64,000 nucleotides of DNA from Micromonospora parathelypteridis (GTDB lineage Bacteria > Actinomycetota > Actinomycetes > Mycobacteriales > Micromonosporaceae): the NCBI RefSeq assembly GCF_014201145.1, contig NZ_JACHDP010000001.1, positions 5,580,001-5,644,000 on the forward strand, written 5' to 3'. The stretch's first letter is position 1. Each line of letters begins with the position of its first letter. The notes under the pieces are model-generated. The model made no database searches. It worked only from the letters and a program-made list of their open reading frames with translations, and was not told where the DNA came from. Position numbers and translations under genes: made by a program. Of the stretch, positions 1 to 8,543 are shown one piece after another.

Positions 1-738
1 CTGCGGCAGATGCGCGAGGGCCGGCTTTTGTTCTTCGCCTGGGAGTCCCGCGACTTCTCCGCCGGCGCCACCCTCACCTGGGCCGATGTCTACAGCGGCA
101 GGCAGGATGCGACCATCGACGCGGTCGCGGGTCGCATTCGCGCCGCCGGCGTGCCGGTCTTCCTGGGCTTCGACCACGAGCCGGAGGACGAGCCGGCCAA
201 GGGCAGCGACGCCGACTTCGTCCGTGCCTGGCGCTACGTCCACGACCGGTTCGCCACGGCGGGTACGACCAACGCGGTCTGGGTCTGGACGATGATGGGC
301 TGGTCCGGGCATTATTCCCGGTACGCCGGCCTGTACCCGGGTGACCGCTACGTCGACTGGGTGGCCTACGACCCGTACAACTTCCACGTCTGCAACGGCA
401 GCACGGTGTGGAAGAGCCCGAGCGCGACGGTCGGCGGTTTCTACGACTGGCTGGACGACAGCGGCATCGGCGCCGGTAAGCCCCGGATGCTCGCCGAGTT
501 TGGCACCAACTTCAACTCCGCCGACCTGGGTGCCAAGCAACGCTGGTTCCAGGAGTTCCCGGCAGCGCTGAAAGCGCACCCGAAGATCAAGGCCGCCATC
601 TACTTCAACTCGGCGGGCATGACCAGCCGTACGGCGAGCTGCGACATGACGATGAACCACGACGCCTCAGCGGTGGCGGGCTTTGCGCAGGCCGGACAGG
701 ACCCGTACCTGCGGCAGCCCACCGGAGTCAGCCGCTGA
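1..738 (+). CDS. GH26-like secreted glycoside hydrolase, 3' part (5' end outside window)
   Basis: The frame is open from the first base (Leu-Arg-Gln precede the first Met), so this is the C-terminal part of a longer gene; any signal peptide lies upstream. The roughly 245 visible residues resemble the second half of a TIM-barrel glycosidase of GH26 type (beta-mannanase and related endo-glycanases). FDHEPED supplies the His-Glu pair expected at the acid/base, and MLAEFGTN the Glu expected as nucleophile. WTMMGW and VDWVAYDPYN fit barrel strands between them. Two Cys (HVCNGS, ASCDMT) suggest an exported, disulfide-containing enzyme. It probably trims a beta-glycan, perhaps the polymer made by the downstream cluster. 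Family assignment is by motif only; substrate is unknown. Confidence 0.72.
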   Translation: MRQMREGRLLFFAWESRDFSAGATLTWADVYSGRQDATIDAVAGRIRAAGVPVFLGFDHEPEDEPAKGSDADFVRAWRYVHDRFATAGTTNAVWVWTMMGWSGHYSRYAGLYPGDRYVDWVAYDPYNFHVCNGSTVWKSPSATVGGFYDWLDDSGIGAGKPRMLAEFGTNFNSADLGAKQRWFQEFPAALKAHPKIKAAIYFNSAGMTSRTASCDMTMNHDASAVAGFAQAGQDPYLRQPTGVSR

Positions 739-766
739 CGGTCGCACGGGCGGTGGAGGAGGACCG

Positions 767-859
767 ATGACGGTGGCGGATACCAGGTGGCCGCGTGCCA
801 TGGACGTGGCCGGGCCTGTCGCCGGTCCGCCGGACGGCGGTGTCCGGCGGTGGTACTGA
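767..859 (+). CDS. possible 30-codon leader reading frame, or the displaced N-terminus of the next gene
   Basis: An ATG at 767 follows an excellent ribosome binding site (GGAGGAGG), yet its frame stops at TGA 857-859. The GTG at 850 that opens the PAP2-like gene lies inside it in another frame, a 10-base overlap. Codon third positions are mostly G/C, as in real genes here, whereas the competing frame over the same bases gives an implausible Cys/Arg-rich peptide. Either this is a translationally coupled leader, or a one-base indel (natural or a sequencing error) has separated the true N-terminus from the membrane protein. The sequence cannot decide between these. Confidence 0.35.
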   Translation: MTVADTRWPRAMDVAGPVAGPPDGGVRRWY

Positions 860-1680
860 TCTACGTCCTGGGGGCGGCGTCGGTGCTGGTGCCGGCCGTC
901 CTGGTTCCGGTGGTGGCAACCCGTTGGGTGCCGGTCGCACGGGAGAGCCGAGCGGCGGACCGACTGCGCGTCGCGGTGGCCGGGCTCACCGAGGCTCTCG
1001 GCCGAGTCGGGGCCGCTCTCGTCGTCCTGCTCGCCGGGTCGGCGGCGGTGGTGACGATCTGCTGGCCCCTCGGTGAAGCGTTGTCCAGACTGGAGCCGTC
1101 CGTCGACCACCCGGTCTTCGACTACGTGCACGCCCGCCGTGTCGAGGGGTGGGCCGACGTCAACTCGTTCGTCACCGCGATCGGGGACCGGTACCCGCTC
1201 AAGTGGGTGACGGTGGTCGCGGCGGTCGGCTTCGTCATCGTCTGGCGGCGCCGTCGCTGGTGGATTCCGCTGCTGGCGTTGCCATTGCAGTTCGTCGTCG
1301 AGCAGTACACCCAGCAGGTCCTGGCGCTGACCGTGAACCGGGGGCACCCACCCACTGACCTCGGCACCTATCCCTCTGGCGGCTGCGCCCGGGTCCTGCT
1401 CACCTTCGGTACCATCGCGGTGCTGGCGGGGCTGACCTGGAACGTTCCGCGACGCGGCCGGATCGCCATCGCGACCGCGCTGGCCGTGCTGGTCTCCGTG
1501 GAGGGTTACACCCGGATCTATGCCGAGAAGCACTGGCTCACGGATGTGGTCGGTGGCTGGATCTTCGGCACCCTGTTGCTCGGCGTGATGGTGCTGGCGG
1601 TACTCGTCGCCGACGGGCGCGTGCGTCCACCCAGCCGGTCCGCCGACGCGGCACCGGTCGAGGTCACGACCAGCGCCTGA
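850..1680 (+). CDS. PAP2-like polytopic membrane protein with degenerate catalytic motifs
   Basis: A 276-residue membrane protein with about six hydrophobic segments and the layout of the PAP2 lipid-phosphatase family, which dephosphorylates undecaprenyl pyrophosphate or phosphatidate at the outer membrane face. Motif 3 is recognisable as TRIYAEKHWLTD (the nucleophile His is present). Motif 2 reads PSGG where PSGH is expected, and motif 1 (TVNRGHPP) lacks its Lys. The catalytic acid His therefore appears to be missing, and activity is doubtful. The GTG at 850 is chosen because upstream codons in this frame look non-coding; GTG 787 is the alternative (297 residues). A strong ribosome binding site serves an out-of-frame ATG at 767. 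Its place next to polysaccharide genes suggests lipid-carrier recycling, which is inference. Confidence 0.68.
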   Translation: MVLIYVLGAASVLVPAVLVPVVATRWVPVARESRAADRLRVAVAGLTEALGRVGAALVVLLAGSAAVVTICWPLGEALSRLEPSVDHPVFDYVHARRVEGWADVNSFVTAIGDRYPLKWVTVVAAVGFVIVWRRRRWWIPLLALPLQFVVEQYTQQVLALTVNRGHPPTDLGTYPSGGCARVLLTFGTIAVLAGLTWNVPRRGRIAIATALAVLVSVEGYTRIYAEKHWLTDVVGGWIFGTLLLGVMVLAVLVADGRVRPPSRSADAAPVEVTTSA

Positions 1681-1731
1681 CCCGTTCGTCGCATCGCCGT
1701 TCGACCACGGACGCACGAGGTGTCTGACACC

Positions 1732-1755
1732 CGACAGCGAAACCGCCCGCTGTCG
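1732..1755 (+). terminator. hairpin 50 bases past the PAP2-like gene
   Basis: CGACAGCG (1732-1739) and CGCTGTCG (1748-1755) form a perfect 8-bp stem with an 8-base loop. There is no U-tract, which is usual for high-GC actinobacterial terminators. It lies between the PAP2-like stop and the next gene's start at 1851. Confidence 0.4.
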
Positions 1756-1850
1756 TCGCGTTCGGCCATCGACCGTCCAATCGGCGGATATCGCCAACAG
1801 TGACCGAGGGGGCACGCTACGCAGGTTCTCGTCCAACTTGGAGGCGCAGC

Positions 1851-3836
1851 GTGCCCAAAGTTAGGCCCTCTCGACGATCTGCACGATTTCGTATCCGCGC
1901 GGCGGCAGTCGGTCTGGTGACCGTAGCCGCGGTGTTGACGGTCCCCTCCGCCGCCTCGGCCGCGGTGGTGCCGGCTCCCGAGACGGCGACCCTGGTGTCG
2001 ACCAATCCCGCCGACGTCACCCCGCACGGCCGCGATGGCGAGAGCCGTGCCTTCGCGCAGGTCGGCTCGCAGGTGTACGTGGGGGGCAGTTTCACCCAGA
2101 TTCGGCAGAACGCCTCCGCGGCGTGGCTCACCCAGAGTTACCTGTTCGCGTACGACCGGATCAGCGGAACCATCTCGACCACGTTCCTGCCGGTTCTCGA
2201 CGGCCCGGTCAACACTCTGCTCGCCGGCCCGAACGGCACGCTCATCGTCGGCGGCGGGTTCAAGACCGTCAACGGTGTCTCCCGGAAGAACCTGGTGGCG
2301 CTGGACCCGACGACCGGTGCGACCATCGGCAGCTGGGTCGGTCGTTCGGACGGCGGCATGATCCGGGACATGGTGCTGCGCGGCAACTGGCTCTACGTCG
2401 CGGGCGCCTTCAACTGGCTGAACGGCGCCGCGCACTCCGGGCTGGGCCGACTCGACGCCACCACCGGCGCGATCGACCCGACGTTCAACATCAACGCCAC
2501 GGTCGGGAGGCACGGCACCGGCTCGTACGGCTGGACGATCGATGTCACGCCGAACGGGCAGACCATGATCGCCGGCGGCAACTTCACCCTCGTGAACGGA
2601 CTGCCCCGCAACCAGATGGCGATGATCGACCTCTCGGGCACGCCGACGCTGCTGGACTGGAGCACCGAGAAGTTCGTCGCGCCGTGCGCGGCGCCCACGA
2701 CCTTCGTGCACTACGTCCAGGATGTGAAGTTCGGTGCGGACGGTAGTTGGTTCGTCGTCGGCACCAACGGCGGTGCCGGTTGGCCGGCGGCGTACTGCGA
2801 CGCGCTGATCCGGTTCGAGACCGCGAACCGGGGTGGCGCTCAGCTCGGCACCTGGGTCGACTACACCGGCAACGACACCATCACCTCCGTGGAGGTGGCC
2901 GACAATGTCATCTACCTGGGCGGGCACTTCCGCTGGCTGAACAACCCGAACGCCAGCGACGCGGCCGGCGACGGGGCGATCGACCGACTCGGCATCGCCG
3001 CCGTCACTCCGGCGACCGGCCTGCCGCTGGCCTGGAATCCCGGCCGTCGCGGCAGCGCGTCCATGCCGGCCGGCACGAGCAACTGGGGTTCGCAGGTCCC
3101 GGTCCTCTGGCGAGGTAGCGACGGGCTCTACTTCGGGCACAACTCCGACGGAATGGGCAGCGAGTACCACGGCCGACTCGGGATGTTCCCGCTCGACGGC
3201 GGTCGCACCGTGGTCCCGAAGAACCCGCCGACCGCGACCACCGGCAACCTCTACCTCGGCACCGGCGAGGGCCAACTGGCCAAGGCTTCGTTCAACGGCG
3301 CGAGTGTCGGTACCCCCACCACGGTCAGCCAGCCCAACTACACCAATGCCGGTGCGACCTGGCGGGTGAGCGACCGCATCTACTGGGCGCACACGGTGGC
3401 CGGTACCCCGACCGGCAGCCGGATCGACGTCTCGATGTTCAATGGCGGCCCCATCGGCGTCCCCTGGGAATCGTCGGGGTTCAACGACTGGTTCAACGCC
3501 GCGGGCATGACCGGCGCGTTCTACCTCGGTGGCCGGCTGTACTACACACGCGGTGGCGCCAACGCGCTCTACTATCGCTACTTCGAGATCGACGGCAACT
3601 ATCTGGGCGCCACCGAGTTCAGCCTGCAGACCACGGGTGTCACCTGGTCGTCGGTGCGCGGCATGGCCTGGGTCGGTGGACGGATCGTGTACGGCGGGAG
3701 CGACGGCACGCTGCGGAGCGTGGCGTTCGATCCCACGGCCGACCTGGCCGTCAACGGCGCGACCAGCACGGTGATCGCACCGGCGGGCGGAGGACTGACC
3801 TGGTCCACGCCCCGGATTTTCTTCTCCGTGCAGTGA
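1851..3836 (+). CDS. secreted beta-propeller-like repeat protein
   Basis: A protein of about 661 residues with an export signal near residues 10-45: basic start, hydrophobic core and an ASAAVVP-type cleavage site. The mature part has repeating units of the kind VYVGGSFTQI, LIVGGGFKTVNG, LYVAGAFNWLNG, MIAGGNFTLVNG and IYLGGHFRWLNN, each followed by a strand with LDPTTGAT or similar. This is the rhythm of beta-propeller/DUF5122-like repeat proteins in the cell envelope; no catalytic motif is visible. GTG 1851 is chosen because GGAGG lies 6 bases upstream and the signal peptide follows; an in-frame GTG at 1800 has no such site. It may bind or scaffold a surface polymer. Length and repeats are seen; function is not known. 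Confidence 0.7.
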   Translation: MPKVRPSRRSARFRIRAAAVGLVTVAAVLTVPSAASAAVVPAPETATLVSTNPADVTPHGRDGESRAFAQVGSQVYVGGSFTQIRQNASAAWLTQSYLFAYDRISGTISTTFLPVLDGPVNTLLAGPNGTLIVGGGFKTVNGVSRKNLVALDPTTGATIGSWVGRSDGGMIRDMVLRGNWLYVAGAFNWLNGAAHSGLGRLDATTGAIDPTFNINATVGRHGTGSYGWTIDVTPNGQTMIAGGNFTLVNGLPRNQMAMIDLSGTPTLLDWSTEKFVAPCAAPTTFVHYVQDVKFGADGSWFVVGTNGGAGWPAAYCDALIRFETANRGGAQLGTWVDYTGNDTITSVEVADNVIYLGGHFRWLNNPNASDAAGDGAIDRLGIAAVTPATGLPLAWNPGRRGSASMPAGTSNWGSQVPVLWRGSDGLYFGHNSDGMGSEYHGRLGMFPLDGGRTVVPKNPPTATTGNLYLGTGEGQLAKASFNGASVGTPTTVSQPNYTNAGATWRVSDRIYWAHTVAGTPTGSRIDVSMFNGGPIGVPWESSGFNDWFNAAGMTGAFYLGGRLYYTRGGANALYYRYFEIDGNYLGATEFSLQTTGVTWSSVRGMAWVGGRIVYGGSDGTLRSVAFDPTADLAVNGATSTVIAPAGGGLTWSTPRIFFSVQ

Positions 3837-3855
3837 CGGCGGGCCCCACCGTCAC
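3833..3855 (+). terminator. hairpin at the end of the propeller gene
   Basis: GTGACGG (3833-3839) and CCGTCAC (3849-3855) form a 7-bp stem with a 9-base loop that overlaps the stop codon of the propeller-like gene. It is a candidate intrinsic terminator separating that gene from the polysaccharide operon beginning at 3986. Confidence 0.4.
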
Positions 3856-3985
3856 GGAGAATCGATAGATCACGGTCGGGCCGGCGGCGGACCACGTCGC
3901 CGGCCTGAAGCGTCACGAGGGGAGGTGCCCCGCCGGTCGCAGGCGTCGACACGTCCAGGCAACTCACGACAGACGGTGAAGTTTC

Positions 3986-5626
3986 ATGGCTGATGCACCT
4001 CCCGGTTCCTGGTCCGCCGACGCACTCGGCGGTGGGGGCACGTCGGCCCGGACGGTCACCTTGACGGACCTGCTCCGCGTCCCTCTGCACCGGATCCGGC
4101 TGGTGGGGGCGGTCGCCGCCGTTGGCCTCCTCGCCGCCCTCGGGTACGTGCTCCTCATGCCCAGCGCGGTCACCGCGAGCGCCGTGGTGGCGGTACGCCC
4201 GGTCGTCACCGACGCGTTCACTCCCAGCGGCGCCGCCGCCGACCGGGCGGTGAACATGAACGTGGAGAGTGGCATCGCCACCGGGACCGAGGTCGTGCAA
4301 CGGCTCGCCGCCGAGGGTGGGGACCAGCGCGAGGTGCGGGACGCCCTGGAGGTGGAGGTGCCGACCGGCGGGCAGATCCTCCGCTTCTCGTACACCGGTC
4401 GCTCGGCCGACGACGCCGTCCGCAACGTCAACCTCGCTGCGCAGACCTACCTCGACGTACGACGGACGATGTACGAGAAGCAGCGGGCCGAGATGCTGAA
4501 GCGCTACGACGAGAGCATCGTGGAGGTGGACAAGCAGCGGCAGATCCTGCAGCGGCGAATAGTGAGTGCGCGGGACGGTTCGCTGGACGCGGCCATCGCC
4601 GAACTGGGCGGCACCAACAGTCAGCTCACCCAGTTGAGGTCGGCGCGGACAGAGATCGCGGCGGTCGACGTCAACCCGGGTTGGATCACGCAGAGCGCGG
4701 AAAATGTTCTGGTCTCCTCCGGCCGGCACGTCCTGCTCTACGTGCTGGCCGGGCTTTTCGGCGGCGTACTGCTGGGCGTGGTGCTGGCGTTCGCCTGGGA
4801 ATCCGCGGACCGCCGGGTCCGATCGGTCCACGACGGACGGGACGTCACCGGCCTGCCGCTGCTCGGCACCGTGCGCGGCCGTTTGTTCGCCGGCCAACTG
4901 TTCGGCGGCCAACTGTTCGGCGGCCGGCGGAAGGTGGTGGACGCCGACATCCGGTACGTGGCGATGGCGATCGCCGAGCGGGTTCGCGAGCCGGCCCGGG
5001 TGGCGTTGCTGACCACGCGTGAGGACCCGAGCGCCATCACCGCCTCTCTGGCGGTCGCGCTCGCCGCGACCGGCCGGGACGTCTACGTGGCCGACGACAG
5101 CGGCCGCCTGGAGAGCCTGCGTGCGGCGGTGCTGGCGGACCGGGAGCAACTGCCCGCGGCGGCCAACTCGGCCCGTCCACTCGTCCCGAAGCCCCGGGGC
5201 GCCGATTCGGTGAGCGGCACGGGGGTCATCGGCCAGGTCCCCACCCGCCGTCCGTCTCCCTACCCGGTCGGCAGCCATCCGTCGAAGGACCCGGACGCCA
5301 CCCTGACCCTGCCGCGAACGAGTCTCAACGCGACCGCGAGCGGCATGGGTACGGTCGGGAACAACACCGATGAGGTGCCCGTGGGCGCCGGCGGAGTGCG
5401 TTTCGGCACGTGGCGGCAGCGCGTCACCACCGGGGTCGTGCTCTTCAACGCGCCACCCTCCGAGGCCGACGAGCGTGGCGTCGCGGTGGCCCGCCAGGGC
5501 ACGGCGGTCATCGTGGTCGAACAGGACAGGACCCGCCACAGCGACCTGCGCCGGCTCGCGGAGCGGCTTCGTGCGGCTGGCGTCACCCCGCTGGGTTTCG
5601 TGCTCACCGGCAGCGGACGGGGCTGA
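3986..5626 (+). CDS. Wzz-type chain-length determinant fused to a degenerate BY-kinase-like module
   Basis: A 546-residue inner-membrane protein. Residues 1-275 have the Wzz/capsule co-polymerase layout: transmembrane helix about 38-58, an extracytoplasmic region with coiled-coil character (about 160-225), and helix about 249-270. The cytoplasmic part (335-546) has the shape of a CpsD/BY-kinase domain, but its nucleotide motifs are lost. The Walker A position reads TTREDPSAI (343-351) with no GKST, the Walker A' region reads YVADDSGR, and the Walker B region reads VVLFNAPP (484-491) where an Asp is expected. A Pro/Ser/Thr-rich insert (about 395-460) interrupts it. It likely regulates chain length of the glycan built by the adjoining ligase, flippase and transferases, as a pseudokinase. 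The next gene starts 2 bases after its stop. Confidence 0.78.
   Translation: MADAPPGSWSADALGGGGTSARTVTLTDLLRVPLHRIRLVGAVAAVGLLAALGYVLLMPSAVTASAVVAVRPVVTDAFTPSGAAADRAVNMNVESGIATGTEVVQRLAAEGGDQREVRDALEVEVPTGGQILRFSYTGRSADDAVRNVNLAAQTYLDVRRTMYEKQRAEMLKRYDESIVEVDKQRQILQRRIVSARDGSLDAAIAELGGTNSQLTQLRSARTEIAAVDVNPGWITQSAENVLVSSGRHVLLYVLAGLFGGVLLGVVLAFAWESADRRVRSVHDGRDVTGLPLLGTVRGRLFAGQLFGGQLFGGRRKVVDADIRYVAMAIAERVREPARVALLTTREDPSAITASLAVALAATGRDVYVADDSGRLESLRAAVLADREQLPAAANSARPLVPKPRGADSVSGTGVIGQVPTRRPSPYPVGSHPSKDPDATLTLPRTSLNATASGMGTVGNNTDEVPVGAGGVRFGTWRQRVTTGVVLFNAPPSEADERGVAVARQGTAVIVVEQDRTRHSDLRRLAERLRAAGVTPLGFVLTGSGRG
4891..4920 (+). repeat. two perfect tandem copies of a 15-base unit inside the Wzz gene
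   Basis: The unit CGGCCAACTGTTCGG occurs at 4891-4905 and again at 4906-4920, in frame, giving GQLFGGQLFGG just after the second transmembrane helix. It looks like a recent in-frame duplication that lengthens the membrane-to-kinase-module linker by five residues. Confidence 0.8.
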
Positions 5627-5628
5627 CG

Positions 5629-6978
5629 GTGTCCGTCACCCTCGCCCTGGCGGCCAGCGAGCCGGAGGGGGAGGGTCCGTCGGTCATCGCGTCGCCGCTG
5701 CCACCGAGGCTGCCCCGTTGGCCGCTGCTGATCATGTTCGGTCTGGTCCCGCTGTGGTGGTTGGCCGGCGCGTTCTACCTGATCTGGCCGCTGTGCGGCG
5801 CGGTGCTGCTGGCGTTGCTGATCGTCCGGGGGCGGGTGCCGCTGCCTCCGGCCACCGGCGTCTGGCTGCTGTTTCTGGCTCTGGTGCTCCTCAGCGCCAT
5901 CCAGCTGTCCTCGCCAGTCTCGCTGCTCCCCTTCGGTCTGCGGCTGGGCTACTACGTCACCGCTCTCGTGGTCGGCGGCTACGTCTACGTCTATGCCAGG
6001 GAGCGCGCCGACCCGGCGGCGGCGCTCGTGCCGATCTGCGCGTTCTGGTTCGGTCTGGTCCTGCTCGGCTGGCTTGGTGTGCTGGCGCCGCGATTCGAGC
6101 TGACCACCCCGATGGAGATGCTGCTGCCCGCTGGCCTGGCCGACCACCCGTACGTGCAGGATCTGGTCCACATCAGCGCCGCCGAGTACAGCGAACTGTC
6201 GCTCAACCCGATCTACCGTCCGGCGGCGCCGTTCCCGTATACCAACAACTACGGCAGCGCGTACGCGATGACGTTGCCGTGCGTCGTGGCGTTCACCATG
6301 TTGCGCCGCCGCGGATTCCTCCGTTGGGCGCTGCTGGTGTCGCTGCCGCTGTCGTTGGCACCGACCTTCCTCACCCTGAACCGGGTCATGTTCGTGAGCC
6401 TCGGCGTGGGTCTGGGCGTGCTCGGCGTGCGGGCCGCGCTGCGGGGAAACGTCCGGGTGGGCGCCTCCGTCGTCGGGGTCCTGGTCATCGCCGGGCTCAC
6501 CGCTCTGGTGATCCCGGTCGCCGAGTTGATCAACAATCGGGTCGAGTCGAGCGACACGAACTCCGACCGGCTCTCCCTCTACGTAGAGGTCATCCGCCGT
6601 ATCGGGGATTCACCGTGGCTCGGTTACGGCGCGCCGGTCAGCGTGGACACGGTCACGGCGGAGGTACCCGTCGGCACGCAGGGGCAACTCTGGATGGTGA
6701 TGTTCAGCCACGGCATACCGGCGTTGCTCTGCTTCCTCGCCTGGTTCGTGATCGTCGCGTTGAGAAGCGCGCGGGCCCGCTCGGCACCCGGGCAGTGGCT
6801 GGCGGTGGTCCCGGTGATCTGTCTGGTGCAGATCCCGTTCTACGGCATGGCCGGCCCCACCATCACGATCGCCTTCTTCGGGGTCGCCGTCGCGCTGGCG
6901 CTCGCCGAGCGGGAAGCGGGCCTCCGGCGCGTCGACCGGGCCCACCCCTCTCGTCGGCGAAGGGCCGTGGCGGGATGA
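5629..6978 (+). CDS. O-antigen ligase/polymerase-like (Wzy/WaaL) membrane protein
   Basis: A 449-residue polytopic membrane protein with about ten or more hydrophobic helices and one large extracytoplasmic loop (roughly residues 150-220) ahead of the ...YTNNYGSAYAMTLP... segment. This is the architecture of Wzy polymerases and O-antigen ligases, which join undecaprenyl-linked repeat units. ESSDTNSDRLSLY followed by WLGYG resembles the conserved C-terminal part of the O-antigen ligase family. GTG 5629 is chosen because it directly follows the Wzz stop; in-frame upstream codons overlap Wzz and look non-coding. The gene overlaps the flippase by ATGA. Pairing with Wzz and a flippase suggests Wzy-dependent assembly. 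Whether it polymerises or ligates cannot be told. Confidence 0.78.
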   Translation: MSVTLALAASEPEGEGPSVIASPLPPRLPRWPLLIMFGLVPLWWLAGAFYLIWPLCGAVLLALLIVRGRVPLPPATGVWLLFLALVLLSAIQLSSPVSLLPFGLRLGYYVTALVVGGYVYVYARERADPAAALVPICAFWFGLVLLGWLGVLAPRFELTTPMEMLLPAGLADHPYVQDLVHISAAEYSELSLNPIYRPAAPFPYTNNYGSAYAMTLPCVVAFTMLRRRGFLRWALLVSLPLSLAPTFLTLNRVMFVSLGVGLGVLGVRAALRGNVRVGASVVGVLVIAGLTALVIPVAELINNRVESSDTNSDRLSLYVEVIRRIGDSPWLGYGAPVSVDTVTAEVPVGTQGQLWMVMFSHGIPALLCFLAWFVIVALRSARARSAPGQWLAVVPVICLVQIPFYGMAGPTITIAFFGVAVALALAEREAGLRRVDRAHPSRRRRAVAG

Positions 6979-8537
6979 CAGCCGGCACTCGCCCGGTCGT
7001 CGACTCCGGCCACGACGAGCCCTCGGTCGACGCCTCGACCGAGGCCCGGCGCAGCGTCCGGACGGGTGTCGCGGGTCTGGCCGGAGCCGCCACCAACGGT
7101 CTCCTTGGCTTCTTGCTGGTGGTCGTCATCACCCGCGGCTACGGCACGGTCGGCTCGGGGGCGTTCTTCACCGCTGTCGGCATCGTCACGGTCACCGCCG
7201 CGGTGTGCACCCTGGGTGCGGAGACCGGCCTCATCTGGATGCTGCCTCGCCGTCGCCTCGGAAGGCGAGGCGACGCTGCCCGGGTGCTCCCGGTGGCTCT
7301 CCTGCCGCCGCTGGTGGCCGCGGTCGTCGTCGGCCTCGTCGGGGTCTTCGCGGCGGGCGCGCTCGGGCCCCGCCTGCTGGACGCCGGCGATGGCGGTACG
7401 CCCCTGATCGCGGCCAGCTTCGCGGCGGTGCCGTTGGTGGTGGCGATGACGCTCCTGCTCGCCGTGGTGCGCGGTGTCCGTCCGATTCGGGCGTACCTCG
7501 GCGTGCAGTCCGTCCTGGTGCCGGTGGCCCGACCGGTGCTGGTCGGTGTGGCGGCCGTTGCCAGCGGTGGAGTGCTGGTCGGTCTGACCGGTTGGCTGGT
7601 CCCGGCGGCGCTCGCCGTCCTGGTCTGCCTGACGCTGGTGGCGGGTCCGCTCGGCGTCGGCCGGGGTGCGGCGCTGCGACCCGAGCGGGCCGACTGGTCG
7701 GCGTTCTGGAGCTTCGCGCTGCCCCGCGCCGCGTCGGCGGCGATCGACGCCAGCGCCGTCTGGGTGGGCGTCCTGCTCACCTCGGTGCTTGCCGGGCAGG
7801 CCGACGCCGGCGTCTTCGGCGCGGTCGGTCGCTACATCCTGGCCGGACAGTTGGCCATGCAGGGGCTGCGGGTCGCGGTGTCGCCGCAGTTGTCCCGGTT
7901 GCTGGGGCGCGGCGAGCGGGCCGCCGCCGCGGCGGTGCACCGGCAACTGACGATCTGGGCGCTGGTGCTGTCGTGGCCGGTCTACCTGCTGCTCGCGGTG
8001 TTCGGCCTGGCGTTCCTTGAGCTCTTCGGGCCCGAGTTCACCGCTGGCGCCACCGCCATGACCGTGCTCGCCCTGGCCATGCTGGTCAACACCGGTGTGG
8101 GAAACGTGCAGAGTCTGCTGCTGATGGGCGGGCGCAGCGGCCTGCACCTGACCGCGACGGTGATCGGGGTGGTGGTCACCGTCTCCCTCGGGCTGTGGCT
8201 TATTCCGGGGTACGGCGTGACCGGCGCGGCCGTCGCCTGGGCGGCCGGCATCGCCACCGAGAACCTGATCGCGTTCGGCTGTGCTCGGTCGGTGCTGGGT
8301 CAGCCGCTGGTCGATGCGGCGCTGCTGCGGGCGGCGGCCGGGGTGGTCGTCGGGGTGGGAATCGCGGCCCTGGTCGGCGTGCTCGCGGGCGGCCGGGGGA
8401 TCCCTGGCCTGGTGGTGGCGTTGAGCGTGCTGGCTGCCGGCTGCGTCGGCTTGTTGACGGTGCCCGACGTGCGACGGTTCGTCCGGGCCACCATGAGGCA
8501 ACTCCGTGCCACCTCGACGTCGCCGAAGGGCAGGTGA
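6975..8537 (+). CDS. Wzx-like polysaccharide flippase (MOP superfamily)
   Basis: A 520-residue membrane protein with about 12-14 hydrophobic helices and few charged loops, typical of the MOP/Wzx flippases that move lipid-linked repeat units across the membrane. The first helix follows a cytoplasmic N-terminus of about 35 residues; internal symmetry with repeated GYG.VG and PGYGVTGAAVAWA segments is typical of the family. Start ATG 6975 overlaps the stop of the ligase-like gene (ATGA), indicating translational coupling. It is the expected partner of the upstream Wzz and Wzy-like genes. A MurJ-like role in peptidoglycan synthesis is less likely given its neighbours. Confidence 0.8.
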   Translation: MTAGTRPVVDSGHDEPSVDASTEARRSVRTGVAGLAGAATNGLLGFLLVVVITRGYGTVGSGAFFTAVGIVTVTAAVCTLGAETGLIWMLPRRRLGRRGDAARVLPVALLPPLVAAVVVGLVGVFAAGALGPRLLDAGDGGTPLIAASFAAVPLVVAMTLLLAVVRGVRPIRAYLGVQSVLVPVARPVLVGVAAVASGGVLVGLTGWLVPAALAVLVCLTLVAGPLGVGRGAALRPERADWSAFWSFALPRAASAAIDASAVWVGVLLTSVLAGQADAGVFGAVGRYILAGQLAMQGLRVAVSPQLSRLLGRGERAAAAAVHRQLTIWALVLSWPVYLLLAVFGLAFLELFGPEFTAGATAMTVLALAMLVNTGVGNVQSLLLMGGRSGLHLTATVIGVVVTVSLGLWLIPGYGVTGAAVAWAAGIATENLIAFGCARSVLGQPLVDAALLRAAAGVVVGVGIAALVGVLAGGRGIPGLVVALSVLAAGCVGLLTVPDVRRFVRATMRQLRATSTSPKGR

Positions 8538-8543
8538 GAAGCG

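Noticed and set aside
5370..8537. A 1055-codon frame reading through the ligase-like gene
   Set aside because: Only the part from ATG 6975 resembles a protein (the flippase). The upstream part is Arg/Gly/Ala-rich noise over two real genes.
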